From Volvox africanus (taxonomy: Eukaryota; Chlorophyta; Chlorophyceae; Chlamydomonadales; Volvocaceae): a stretch of 64,000 nt of DNA. The position numbers and the translations under genes were made by a program. The DNA lies in contig BSDZ01000015.1 in the NCBI GenBank assembly GCA_030268105.1, forward strand, positions 3,189,501 through 3,253,500. The letters are read 5' to 3'. The notes beneath the pieces are model-generated. The model did not search any database. It was not told the DNA's origin and saw only the letters and a program-made list of their open reading frames with translations. Below are positions 1 through 41,500 of the stretch, in pieces. The first letter of the stretch is position 1; each line of letters opens with the position of its first letter.

Positions 1-51
1 ATATCCCAATCACCACCGTACATTTTCGTACTGTGTCGAGCATTGTCGTAC

Positions 52-28553
<28,502 letters not shown>

Positions 28554-29311
28554 TGCAAGCGCATGTCGCGGCTACTACGAGAGGCAATGCTGTGCGGGTG
28601 CGCAGTGAAGCGCATATGATGTAAGATATGGAATTCCAGGTTATATTCAGACGAGGTATATTGTGGAGGGAATGGTTTAGCGGTTATAATTGCTAGACCG
28701 CGGTCCTTAGTATGTGTGTCTCCTCTGTCCTGGGAAAAGCGTTCGTCTTTAGACAGAGTGCAGACGATGAAGTGATTTCTATGTGAAAAAGTGTTTTTCT
28801 TCAATTCTGTTTTAGACGATGCCACAGACCCGGGTGGTTACAAATTTACAGCACGTCACTGCTTCGGGTTCGCAAGTTATTGTGAAAGGACTTCTCTATG
28901 ATATATTACATTGTGGAGTTTATACACTTATCACATTTGATGATGCGGGTGGTGACCTATCCGATATGGACACTCTCAAAGGTGCGAAATTCGCCGTTGA
29001 AGCAAGTACCCCAAGCAGATCCACTTCTTGGTGTGGCATGTACCTCTTGGAACGTGTGATCTTTCATCTGCTATGATGATGAGAAATTTTTAAATTGGCA
29101 TGCGGGGTGCAGTGAAGGCATCGCCCAACATTCATGCAGCTGCACGGATCTTTGGCCCATCAGGTGGTCACCCGGCGTATTTTAAAATATGAATCACTGG
29201 TTTATGAAATGTAACTTCAATGCGTGATTATTGGTTCAAGTCATGGGCCTTACGTCGTCTTTCGATTACTTTCCGGGACATCACTCTTGAACCGATGAAA
29301 CTGTCGTCACC
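28554..29311. other. Intergenic region between divergent dynein and dapA genes
   Basis: About 760 bp between two start codons that point away from each other, so it should hold both promoters. I see no convincing TATA box or conserved motif. A short open frame at 28819-29076 on the plus strand (85 residues) shows no recognisable family and I do not call it a gene. Confidence 0.5.
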
Positions 29312-30998
29312 ATGGCGCCACACAGCTCATTAATTTCTCGTGGCAAGGTCTCACGGTGTGCTGTGGGCCGTAGGCTAACTAGCCGACTTTGCGCCGTCAC
29401 GGTGCTAGCGGTGCTCGCCCCGCATCCTGCTTCCGAGACACGTTCTGCGGTAGACAGGCTAAAGAAGATTCGTCTTGTGACTGCAATCAAAACTCCCTAC
29501 TTGTCAAACGGGAAATTTGATTTACCTTCCTATGATGCCCTGGTGTCGAGGCAAATAGCCAATGGCGTTGAGGGCCTCATCGTCGGAGGGACGACCGGAG
29601 AGGGCCATCTGATGTCATGGGATGAGCATATTATGCTTATCGCTCACACTGTGAACGCATTTGGCGATAAGGTTGCTGTCATCGGAAATACGGGGTCAAA
29701 CTCGACTCGAGAAGCACTCCATGCTACGGAGCAGGGCTTCGCCGTTGGGATGCACGCATCCTTGCAAATCAATCCATATTACGGCAAGACTAGCAAGGCT
29801 GGATTGTTGAATCACTTCAGTGCAGTGCTCCAAGAAGGTCCTGCGATCATATACAACGTTCCGGGACGCACAGGTCAAGACATCCCAGATGATGTTGCGT
29901 TGGAGATCTCTCAGCACAGCAATTTCCTCGGAATGAAGGAGTGCACTGGTAACGTGCGAATTAAGAACTACGTTTCCCGCGATGTCAACTGCTGGTGAGT
30001 GATGATCTTGGGGATGTGTGGAGGAAAAACATAGGGCGGGGGGGAACTTCGAGCGCGGACGCATAGCACCTTTTTGAAAAAGGTTTTTGACACCTCCCGC
30101 GCCCTCAACTGATGGGCTCGTAGCCCATCAGCTTTTCTTCTTCAGCAACTCTCTCTGTTCCAACGTGTTGTTACATGTAACGTAATCGTGACACGGCACC
30201 ATATCATAACATGAGACACGGCACCGGCTATGTCATATGTTATGATGTGGGTCGCGCCACGATTCTGCAGCAGTAGCAACAGCAGTAACAGGTATCATGT
30301 ATAATCATTGCGGGCCTGGCGGCTACCTAGTTTACGTTCAAACGTTTTCAACCCCTCTACCTGGGACGGAGCTTCACGTGGCCTCCACCATCGCGGTTAG
30401 CCCATACTATATGGCAGCGTCTACAGCGGCATCAGGTCTCGTTTATTCGTCTTACCCCTGCGCCCCCAACTCCCCAGCATGTTCTCCCGCGCCCCTTCAA
30501 CAATACCCTCAAAACTTGCCATGGACACATACTCGTAGACTTACACAGGCGTCCAAGGCCTGGTCGCCCAGGGTGTTTTTGCACTCCCTTATATACACAT
30601 GTACATGTACACGCGCGCTCAGGTCTGGCAACGACGATGAAGCTCACGACGCCCGCCACGGTTCCGGAGCCGTTGGCGTCATTTCTGTCACCTCCAACGT
30701 CGTGCCGGGCCTTATGCACCAGCTCATGCACGGCAGCAACCCAGAACCCGCTCTCAACGCTTCCCTGAAGGAGCTCTTCGCCTGGCTCTTCTGCGAGCCC
30801 AACCCCATTGCGCTGAACACCGCATTGGCAATGTGCGGGCTGGTGAAACCAGTTTTCCGCCTGCCGTACGTTCCGTTGAACCGGCAGCAGCGGGAGAAGG
30901 GCGCAGCGCTTCTCATGGCGGTCCAGGAGCACATTCCGGGGTGCAGCGGCGTCAGGGTGATGGAGGACCACGAGTTCATTCTTATTGGCCGCCACTGA
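29312..30998 (+). CDS. dapA: 4-hydroxy-tetrahydrodipicolinate synthase, plastid type, two exons
   Basis: The enzyme condenses pyruvate with aspartate semialdehyde, the first committed step of lysine synthesis, normally in the plastid. Exon 1 is 29312-29994 and exon 2 is 30623-30998. They join as TG|G and total 1059 bp, or 352 residues, the usual plant length. The first 50 or so residues are Ser/Arg/Ala-rich and look like a transit peptide. The barrel then shows VGGTTGEGH (Thr94-Thr95), INPYYGKTS (Tyr156/157), [11 protein letters not shown] (Schiff-base helper Tyr181, Arg186) and GMKECTGN (Schiff-base Lys209). Exon 2 carries [21 protein letters not shown] and WLFCEPNPI, which are diagnostic of plant rather than animal members. 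Lysine feedback is known for the family, not shown here. Exon 1 has markedly more A/T at third codon positions than exon 2. Confidence 0.95.
29995..30622 (+). other. dapA intron with strong inverted repeats
   Basis: Donor GTGAGT at 29995, acceptor CAG at 30620-30622. Inside are a perfect hairpin CTGATGGGCT-CGT-AGCCCATCAG at 30109-30131 followed by a pyrimidine run, a near-palindrome ACCTTTTTGAAAAAGGT at about 30068-30084, and an imperfect inverted repeat ATCATAACATG / CATATGTTATGAT around 30205-30246 with the direct repeat GACACGGCACC inside. Confidence 0.75.
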
Positions 30999-33766
30999 GG
31001 GGTGAGGGGGATGCCGGAAGGGCGTAAGGCCGTGGATGCGGTGATTGCTTCTCCCTGAAGGGACGGAGAAGACGGGGGCACGAGGGGCGGACACAAAACA
31101 AAACTTGGAGGCCAGAGCAAGGCGGACAGACAGGCACCGCAGGGTATGTGTGGGGAGAAGGGGGACGGGAGTTATTCTTTATTGGGGGGTCAGCATCAAG
31201 GGCGTTTGCAGTAGCAGCGGCAGCACCAACGCCAATGGCAGCGGTAGCGGCGCCAACGGTAACGGCGACAGCGGCTACACAGGCAAGCTATAACCTAATG
31301 TAGCAACTCTGTATCCATTGCTGTTGCAGCTGCGGCGGTCTGTGGGCAGGTGGGTAGTTGCTGCTCACGCGATTACGCCCTGTGGCCCTTGGTACGGCTG
31401 TGGTATCAGGATCTCCTAAGATTCTTGTAGTATGGCGGCATCAGGATTTCTTACTTCTATTAGTTATATTTGCTAAGTGTTTGTGTACGTGGCTCTACGT
31501 TTCCGCAGGGCGGGGAGGGGAGGTGCATCTCGGCTTCGCTCGGCATTTGGGTCGGGGTTGGGGAGGGTCAAGGAAAGAGGGTGAAGGGCTTGAAGCGGGA
31601 AAGGAGTGAACGACGTTTGAAGGTTTCGACATAGCGACCGAGCGTCAGTCAGCATCCACGTATAACAAGACGACTATGGAACCCTACAACGGGTATCGGG
31701 AGTGCCTTACCCTTAACGCCACTTAAAAGCTGTTGGGGGAAAGGGTGTCCTTCCTGAACCCCAGTGAAATTACCGTTCACAACGACCGTTATGTTTACAC
31801 GAGACGTTTTGTGACAAAAGTGTGATGTGGATTGTGTTTCGTTCGTTGCATCGTTTGACGCGTCCCCTTGTTCCGTATTTGTTTGAAGGCAAGAAAAGGA
31901 AAAGGTTCACTGTCAAGGAAAGGAAGGGGAAAGGGGCCACTCCCTCTTCAGCCTCTCCTAATCACGTGAGTTTCCCAACAAGGCACTGGTGGTTATCCCT
32001 CATCCTATTGGTCGGTGGCGGATGCTTATGTGGCCGTACGATTGTTGCGGGCGGCATCGCTAAGTGAAAATCTGTAGTAAACGGGAAAGGGATGAAGTGG
32101 TGGAACGCCCACATCCATACACATGAATTGGGATATGGAGATGGTTTGGAAAATAGCCCCTTCTCGATGGAGGCAGAAGGTATGGCTGTGAGTCTCGCAA
32201 TGTTGTCGTTCAGCTGTCAAGTGAAGACAGTGAAGAGAAAGTTTTGTGCGCTATTGCACACATACACACACACGCACACACTTGTACATTCAATCTCCCA
32301 AATCTCCCTGAGCCATAATATAGGCATACACAAGCACACGCACACGTGTGTCTTGCAGTTTAAGGCGTGTTCACAACCATTTAAAATATCAAGTTAATAT
32401 GGTTGCAGACCTGTTCACAAAATATTTATCCCTTCACTATTTCAACAATATGCCGAATGAAGTTACGAAGGTGGTTACTTGTTTGGAATTTGAGATATCT
32501 GTAAATGAGTAGACATACGACTTAATTTTGGGCTATACTTTTACGATAAACGTTTTAGTTGGAGGATGTTAGGAAGGAAATGAGTAATTGGTAGCAAATG
32601 CGGATATTTGCTAAGCAGTATATATATAAATCTTCTCATATCTCTATATGCATGATCATAAGTATACTTGAACTGATGCCACAATTTAAATAATTGTAGA
32701 TAGTATCATGTGAAGCACACATTTCGTACTCAGCCCAGAGGGACAGTTACAGAAGGTAATTTTCGACCATTTCATTGTGGATGCCGTCAGCACGGCATAT
32801 GAGAGCTTATTAATCGACTTGCACTGCACAAATATTCGTATGAATATGTCATAATGTATATTCCAACCTTCTCACCACAACAAATATCGTGCTTTGTTCC
32901 TTATCTGCATTGTTCCGTACTGCACCTGAACAATATGACTGAGCTGTACTGCAACCGTTCGTACGCATGGCACGTGCAGAATCAAATCGTCTTTCGATGA
33001 GCCAAACCAGATATCAGCGGTTAATAACGCTACACCCTATCATCATTTCTTCGGGACCCAACCCGTTGTCTGATTTATTTACGAGACTTCCTCAGGTACG
33101 CCATATCAGGCATCCATGCAAACAACGAATTTAAACCATATATTCCAACCATAACGACCATAACAAATGTTCTAACCTTTTAAAAGATGCAGAACCATAA
33201 AACTCGGGATCTGGTAAAAAAAGCTGTTTTTGCGGGATACCTCATCTCTATCATCTTCGTCTTTTCCTGCTCTCCCTGCTCTTCTAGATGTTACGGAAGA
33301 GATGCAGATCGATGGCCGGAGGAGGGTGTAGCGGAGCACGGACAGATGGTGGCGTGTCAGGGCTAGCCGTACAGCAGCGGCCGTCGGTTGCTTCTTATGC
33401 ACCCCGTACATATCCGTCCCCTTGCTGGTATTCAAAGCCGCTGTAAGCAGTCCTCCTCAGCACACCAAATACACAAACCCACTAACATACACGTCATCGA
33501 GACACCCGCCCTGCAACTCGGCGGAAACACAAACACACTTCTGAGGCAAACCACCGGCTCCTAACCATCCCTCCGATTACACGCATACACGCACGCCAGC
33601 ACCGCGCTCCGCCCGCAGGATTTCAGATCAGACCTGCCACCGGGAATGTGTGGGATGGTTGGGGTGAGAAGGAGCGTGCGAATGCCAATAAACGAAATAT
33701 GCAACGCAGGGAGGGGGGATGACAAGGGGCGCTGTTTTGCACAGAAACCTAGACCCTGGCCCCCAC
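30999..33766. other. No gene recognised
   Basis: The first 300 bp are probably the dapA 3' untranslated region, with imperfect GGCAGC/GGCAAC repeats at about 31207-31277. From 32400 to 33170 the sequence is AT-rich with no credible exon. A plausible terminal exon of the CBM45 gene around 33430 cannot be confirmed. Confidence 0.4.
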
Positions 33767-36298
33767 CTTAATGACGGGGAAGCGGGTGGTGTCCAGAAAG
33801 AAATCCTTCTTCGTGGCCTCATCCTTCAGCCACCGGGTGTTCTGCCCCGCAGTGGCCTTCAGCACGTACACCAAACCTCCCGCCTTCAGGATACCACGAA
33901 GGGGAACCTGCGTGTATGTGTGTGTGTGTGTGTGCGTGTCATGGGAAGTTGTAGGAGTGAGGGGAGAGTGCTGCCTCCTAAAAAGCATGTGTCCCTATAC
34001 ACACTCTTACATACAGTTCATATACATGTACCTGCTCTTCCCCTTCTTCCCGCCCCCCGAAGACCAGACGTCAACACCCCCTCCGCCCGCCCCCATTTGA
34101 CGGCATTGAGACTCTTCCCCTACAGACCTGCAGCAGCAGAACGTATACGGCCATGTTTCCCTCGGGCCCGGACAGTTGCTGCTTCTCGAAGGAGCACTGC
34201 CACGCGCCGCCTGTAAAGTGGGTGATGACATTTGATATTCAGTATCTCAGAACACATACATGTACGGATACACGCCCTCTCACTCTTCCGGCTAAGGATC
34301 GCCGGCAGGTCTTTTATAAGATAAGTCTTCAGTGTTTGTTAATGCGGGGCAGGCTGCTTTTCCCTATTTACTCTGCTCCTCCCAATGTTGAGGAGGATCT
34401 GGTTGTTATGAGGAAGGCACTGTGCATTATGGTGGATGGACAGCTTCCTCGTAGGTCCGCGGATCCGTACATACCCGCATCCACGACCTTGTTCGGCGAG
34501 GCGGCCCAGCCCTGAGGCGGCAGGCCCCAGGCCCCACCGGGGGAGTCGGTGGCGCCCCAGTGGAGAATAAGGCCCTCAAGACGTGACCAGGAGGCCTGAA
34601 GGCGGGGCGAAGAGGGGTGGGATGCGGGATACAGTGGTGATGGATGATCAATGAGGAGGAAAGAGGAAGTCAAAAATAACATCCATCAGGGGCAGGTGTT
34701 TCGTTTGCGGTCGGGAGTTTCGGGGCTGGATGACGTCAACGTCGTTCATGGTTATATTCTATACATATTCTGGTCAAGTAAACTTATTAATATATCAACA
34801 TATTGGATTAGACTATATTCCTTACAATTCTTATAATCTAGAAAACAATATAAATATTGTTATCAAACACGCAGAGATAATGAAAGGCGGTCGGGTGCTC
34901 AGTTGTAAAAGAGGAGAGCTGTCACCGTAGGAATTGACACACACACACCACACCTGGCGCTCAGTCTCTGTCGCCACAAATGCAATCAGGGCCGTCTTAT
35001 CCAGACCCTGCAGGGTGAGTTAGGCAAGCTGTTATGATGAAGAGATAATGGTGATGTATCAGGTGATGTTGGCGTTTTGGTGGAGACGTAAGAGAGATCG
35101 ATGGTTGGTCGGCTAACGAGGTAAAAAGATGAAGAAAAGATGTGAAACCCCAATGACGATCATTCTCTCTCAGGTGCACCTGATCCGTGAGGCTGATAAC
35201 TTAGTTTCGCTTTTTCAATCGTCTTAAGTCCACCTGTTGCAACGTGACCCCGGACACGCACAGCGCCGCATCCACGTCGGTGGTGGTGAAGGAGATGGAG
35301 GCGGCATCCAGGTCAGCGTTGGGCTTGCCGAGGGCCTGAGTGGAGCGGGTGGGGGAACGGTGAACAATGGAAGGCACAACAGACAGCTGATAGGGGATGC
35401 TGACGACCTCATCACTCAACATCTTTTCAGGCCGTGAAAGCTAGCCCACGTGCATGCTCAAGTTCTCTTGTGGATGTGGATGGGCAATATATTACAGATT
35501 ATAGGGTTTTAAGTCCCTATGGGTTTACAAGATCAATTAAACATTGTAGAGCCCTAAAACCCTCAAAATACCAATTAAGTAAACTTGCGGGAAAGCGAGA
35601 GCCGATGACGCAAACCTGCTTCAGCTGCACGTAGGCCAGCGCCTCCAGCCGCTCGTGGAGGTCCCGCGGCAGGTCGTTCAGGTTGATGTCCCCCACGTGG
35701 GACAGCTTGAAGTCGGAGATGCCGCCGGCGCTGCCACCGGCGACGGATGACGACGCTGCGGCGCCTCCGCCGGTCCCCACGTACTTGGGCTTGAAGGTGC
35801 CAGCGGACTTGCTGATGGCCGCCGCGATCTCACTGCGGGTGTAGCGACGTGTGGACGGCGCCAGCAGCAGCAGCAGCAGGAGGAGATGGAGGAGGCGGTG
35901 GTGGAGGGGGGAGGGTTAAAGATGGGTGTGGTGTGGCGAAATACGGACGACCAAGTCTCTGAGTGTCGGGATGGAGAAGCTTTGGGCGGCTCCAACAACA
36001 CGAACCAGTCGGTTTGTTTGCCATCTCAGACCCCATATGCGTTTGAGGAGATTGTGAATGAAGCGGCAAAAGAGCGAGCCCAGCGGACGCAGGGACACTT
36101 TATAAAAACACCAGCCGACCCGACCCGACCCGACCCGACCCAACATCACATCCAAACATCTCCCACCCGACTCCACGACTCGGGCTCTTGCCCACTCACC
36201 GGCCGTAGTCCAGCTCCGACTTAGTGACCGGAGCACTGGCAGAATCCGCTCGGTGCTTTGAAATGTACGACGTCCAGCTGTCCCAGGCAGTGGCGGCG
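33767..36298 (-). CDS. CBM45 starch-binding protein, similar to the N-terminal region of alpha-glucan water dikinase; incomplete
   Basis: Exons on the minus strand: 36200-36298, one ending at 35616, 35234-35335, 34954-35007, 34475-34595, 34128-34210 and 33767-33907. The last five junctions keep frame. The exon at 34475-34595 reads LEGLILHWGATD then GAWGLPPQGW. 33767-33907 reads LVYVLKATAGQNTRWLKD then DFFLD. The LHWG...W..PP and VLK...W.KD...DF pattern is that of CBM45, the starch-binding module of plastidial glucan water dikinases, which phosphorylate starch to start its breakdown. A serine/glycine/alanine-rich linker lies at about 35700-35790. The acceptor of the exon ending at 35616 is not found, because its upper edge is a CTG/CTC tract without AG. 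Neither the phosphohistidine nor the nucleotide-binding domain is seen between 33766 and dapA. It may be a stand-alone CBM45 protein, a truncated gene, or one whose 3' exons are lost. Confidence 0.5.
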
Positions 36299-38531
36299 CT
36301 GCAGACGACGGCTAATGGATCCAGGAGAAAAGAGAATTTTGATCTGGAATATGAACTTTAAGAGATGAGTAAAATCACAGTGACAATTTTGATCGGGGAA
36401 CGAGGACGCACATGAGAATGAGGTTGGGGGAGACAGCGCCCACATTGACAGGGGGACTTTGGGGCTGATGGGCTGTTGTGGGTTTTACAACCCTACGTGC
36501 ATTCTGTTCATGGTGTACACACACAAGATGTAACAGACACAACAATTACACATTGGGACACATTTACAAACGCACATATACATCCTCATGTCCATCGTTT
36601 CGGACATCAACGGCCTGTAGAAGATTTGGTCCATCATGGGCAATCTGGGTTTGCCCAATACCACAGTCCCGGAGTTGAGGGAGCTGAGAGATAGGTAAGA
36701 GATCAGCTGGCAAACACGCCGGTACCCAAGCACTCAGCCGAGAGCTTCAGAGCATGTTGCAGAGACCTCACTTCATAAATTAAACCGAACCTGGGGAAAT
36801 TGATCCTTCAAGTAAGATAGGGTTTCACCTTACCGCGAGGTGTGACACGGCTGGTAATGGGTGCTGGAGCCAGGCGAGGCAGGGTCACGCAGGCGGACCT
36901 GGGTAATGGGTGGCCGGACTCAGTCGCGCGGAGCAGGGATGCGAAAGATTTCATGACGTAGATCTATTAGATGGCAAGAAATCAAGGTAAAAGAACATCG
37001 CACCTTGCGACAGCGGGCGTCAACGAAGAGGTGCGCATTTCTTCTGATTCCTGCGATAGACACGTTCATTGTCAATTTGTTAGGCAATAGACCATCAAGT
37101 AATTCCACTACTGAATTTGAGCTGACCCACAGCCGCCGCCTTTTGTAACTTCACTGTCGTCAAGGTAATCACGCCTCGGCGCCATGCACGATCCTGTTAT
37201 TCCGACACCATTTTCAATGGATGTATTTGGATTGTTCACACTTCTATGATATTTGTGTAAAACGACGTTGTTACCAGCCCAGTCCTTGTCCCCGATGGCG
37301 AATGGCACATCACACGTGCCCTGAAAGTATGAAACACAACCCACACCTGTGCTCTTAAGCTTGCAGGTTGTTGTTGTTGTGAAGACTCAGCGCAAGCTAA
37401 GGGATCTTCCTCCGCCAGGTGAACTTTTGACCAGGATGCCCAGCTTGTGGTGCCTGTAACACTCTACTCTTGTCGTTAAAAATCACAACAGAGAACACTT
37501 TTGCTTTTAGCACCTAGTACGCCATTGGTATACACGTTCTCTATAATCCGGTCAGGAGGTTTGAACTTCGACACTTCAACTGTACGATTCCGGAGCAAGT
37601 TGGCCCTTTCAGTTTCACGCGTTCTGGTCATACATTTATTGCTTCACATTTTATATGAAGCTGACATAATTAGTTTAGTTGGAAAAGCGAGAAACTTGTT
37701 TATTTGAGTGAGAGACGGTTTTTCCGGGAAGTCCGGGTTGAACACGCATGGCTTTTTGCTGATGTTACAGAAAAGAAACAAGTTACATTCTCACAGCGAA
37801 AGATAATGGCGATATCACAGTGATTACAGTTCGCTGTCCAGATCATAATGGCGATATCACAGTGATTACAGTTCGCTGTCCAGATCATCAGTCCTTCCGC
37901 AGGTCTCAATACTGCTGCCCCTGAACTCAGCACTTTACTGTGGCTGAGTGCACCTACAGATGGCGCAGAACTCAGACGTCTGCCAATGTGTCAATACCCT
38001 GATAACGCAAGGCGGTATCTACCACAAGCACCTACCACCTATGAATGAACCGCCGAGGGACCGATGCAAATGAACCCGCGCATCCCAATTGGGCAACTCT
38101 TCATGCGTAATGTAAACCCCCCATTACCCCTTGGGTCACACACACACACAACTCCGTTCCTCCCCCGCCCTCATCCCAGGCCCCGCGCCACCATCACCAC
38201 CACCTAAATGGATAGGCACCTCCAGTCAACATCCACTCCGTCATGTCCGCAGAGCTTCCACGTTCAAACATCTCGAAAGACCGTTCACTCAGGTGGGGTC
38301 GACAAGCGAGCGACAGGCGCATCGAACATGCGAAAATCCCGTATCCCAAATTAAAACCCAATGCAGGGTTTCCGTCCATTGGGGCGTTGAGACTCCTGTT
38401 CGACAGAAACTGCACTATCGGCTCATATAAAATTACCCCGCCTTGCAAGCAACCGAACCCAGATGCGTTAATAAGCTCGCCAGTGCGCAGTTGCACACAT
38501 ACATGGTCGGCAGATATCTGCCCTCTCCCCA

Positions 38532-38563
<32 letters not shown>

Positions 38564-41500
38564 CACACTCAAATGCGCGCTCGTACACACACACACACTC
38601 TCTCTCTCTCACGCGCGCATACCGAGAGGCACTTGATGAAGAAGAGCTTAGACGTCAAGGGGCGCCTAGGCGAGCCAGCCTCTCACCCCAGAAATGGGGG
38701 GTTACCCAACTTCAAAGTAGGATATAAGAGGTGATCAAATTACGCACCGCTTCGTCCCTTCTTAATCGCTATAGATGTACATCCACTCACTCACGTCTCC
38801 AAACCGCCGCACACATGCAAAATTCATCAATGGACTAGGACTTCAAATTGACAACTTAAAACTGCGCTAACGCATGCGTCAAGCTCGCAGCCCCTCAAAC
38901 AAAATTCGGGTGCCGCCAAAAAAGGGCGCCGTGCGGGCCAGATCCAGGACAAGATCCAGAAGAGATAAGAGCGTCATTCACAATTCCTGCCCTCCAAACC
39001 ATCACCTCTTCATTCACGATCTCTATTTCGCAGTTCCCCTGCGACTCCATTCCCCTCACTTCACTTAACTCTCAATCTCATCACTCTCCCGTTCTCCTCT
39101 AAACTTTCATTACCTCTGCCACAGTCGACCAGCTCAACAGTCCAAGGGAGCGGGGCGCCGGGGAAAGGAACTATACCCGTCTTGCCGAAATCCACAACAT
39201 CCCCAAATACCAAACCCACGAAATTGGGGAAATGGAGGGAGACCTCCTACCCCCATATTATATGGGCTTATAACCTGCACACCAACCAGATATACAACAC
39301 GCGAGGGGGGAAGTATTCCCTTTCCTCAACCACACAAGATATCATGTACCACCTCCACATGTCCTCATGCATCATTGTGAGTGTACAGCTCTCTGTCCCT
39401 GTCTCTCTCGGCCTCTCCCTATCCCTCTCTGCGTCTCTGATTCTGTCTCTTACCCGCTCATCTCCAAATTGATGCTTCAAAACATTCTCTCATGCCGCCT
39501 AGCAAACAAAAGAAATCGAATGCTCCCAAGCCAGGCGGACTCCTCATCTTCTCATGCTTCTCATGCTCGACCTCGCACACCTTGCTCCACAACTCATATC
39601 TCATCTCATCTCGTCACCCACATCTTTGAGGTGTCTCCTCCTCATTCCCCCAAAACTCACTAGCAAGCTAGCAAGGAACATTCCGGGTGGCTTTGTCCCC
39701 CTGGCTGGCTGCCCTCCTCTTTTCGCTTTCGCATAGGCCGTCACACCATGGATCATTGCCGTACAAAACTAAGTCGTTATGTGCGGGCAGTTCCACCAGA
39801 CTGCCGCTTTCTCCTCTTCACTCCTCTCATCTAACAACACACGAGCCAAAACCACCTCTACTCCGCACCTCTCCACTAACAGCCTTCCTTCTTTCGCTCT
39901 CTTCCAATGACGCATACTCATTGACATCCGTCTCTCTCTCCCTTTTTCTCTCTTTCCCCCAACTCCTCTACTTCGTTCCAACACTCTGCACGAACATGCA
40001 GCTCTGCTCTTCCTTGGTTGTGAACATTATATCCCTACTCTCGAAGCACACACACACACTCTCTCTCTCTCGTTGAGGGACTCACGCTCTAGAACCAAAC
40101 CAACTCTCCATCGCACCGTGTATGCTCTCACTCGCTCACTCATTCTTATTAGGCCACAATCGCTCTCTTCAAAGCGCTTCCCTCCCCCCTCATCCCTTTC
40201 ATTCTCTCTCTCTCTCGCTGCGCTCTCCCTCTCCCCACCTCCACACACTCACATCGCTCGATCCTCAGGAAGTTCGGTAATAGCCCTCAGCAGCCGAAGT
40301 GCAGTGGGCCCATAAAATGGAGCACGAACGCCACGACTAAAATACGATTGGCATCCGTCACCGCCGCAACCCTCCACCAGATGAGCCCCAACATATTTCC
40401 CAAAAGCCGCACATGGCTGTCGCCAGATGGCTAGGAAAGACAGTTGGGACAGCCGCCAGTTAATGTCTATAATAATACAGAACCCTTTAACGACCCTAAC
40501 TGAAGCGGCAACGAACAACGGTCAACGTACACCGGCCGCGTGGGTTGGGTCTTTGGGTAACATGTCTGCGCCGGCGGCGCACCGGTGATGAAAAAACATG
40601 CCCCTGGAATGCTGCCAGGAGCACACAGCACGGCACAAGCCTAGCACAGCACATATGATGTTAGATGCACGAAAATGTCACCGCCCCGCATCTTGATTTC
40701 TGTCTTTCGGAGTTGCTGTACCACAGCTGAGACGGGCAGACAGACGATCTAGACACATTCTGGGACTGCGACGGAGTGAAATTGGGTCAACCTATCTAAA
40801 TTTAAGTCTCTCTTGCGGCGCCAACAGCAACAATACCAAATACTGCGAGGTACAGCGGTGGCAATAACAGATCTCTGTCTGTAGAGGCAGAAAGCCATAA
40901 AATGAATGTCGAGACGGAATGAAATCGCAATAACGAATGAAATGTTTAATGAAATATCGACCATAATAGGCATCCATCATCCATCCAACCATCTGGCCCA
41001 GATCCCTCTCCCCCACCCACATAGAGAGTTGTGGTCCACATGAGAACCCAAATTGCGATGTCCACACATTATTCCAAGCCCAAACAGGTACATCGTACAT
41101 CAAATTTGCATAGGGCACTTGAGCACCCTAGGTACCTTCCATCGATACGGCTTGTTAAAATGAGCGGCTGCAAATTTTTGGGGGAGTCTTCTCAAATGGT
41201 GTTGCTGTTGTAGTGTTGAAGATGCGCACCAGCGCACGAAAATACTGACTGCATTAAATAAGTGACCTGCTCTTGGCGGCGCCATCTGCAAAGAAATACC
41301 CAAAGCCGAGTCCGTGCGAGAGAAATAAATAACACGGGAGGCGGCAACGGAGGGAGATTGTGCAGGAGGGAGGACACAAGGGCTACATGAAAATGCAATT
41401 TGACCAGGCAACAAGCTAGCCTGGCAGTCTGTAGGATTGCACTTTTGGTTATGTTCATCGTGTCAGTCAGGCAAGAGGCCATGCAAACACTTTCACGATT

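Noticed and set aside
28819..29076. An 85-residue open frame between dynein and dapA.
   Set aside because: No recognisable domain, no splice partner identified, and length is within chance expectation.
30109..30143. Rho-independent terminator.
   Set aside because: It lies in the intron of a nuclear gene, the tract after the hairpin is mixed C/T, and such terminators do not act in nuclear transcription.
37108..37344. A 78-residue minus-strand frame (with GDKDWAGNNVVLHKYHRS) as a gene or transposase fragment.
   Set aside because: No family was recognised and no neighbouring exons extend it.
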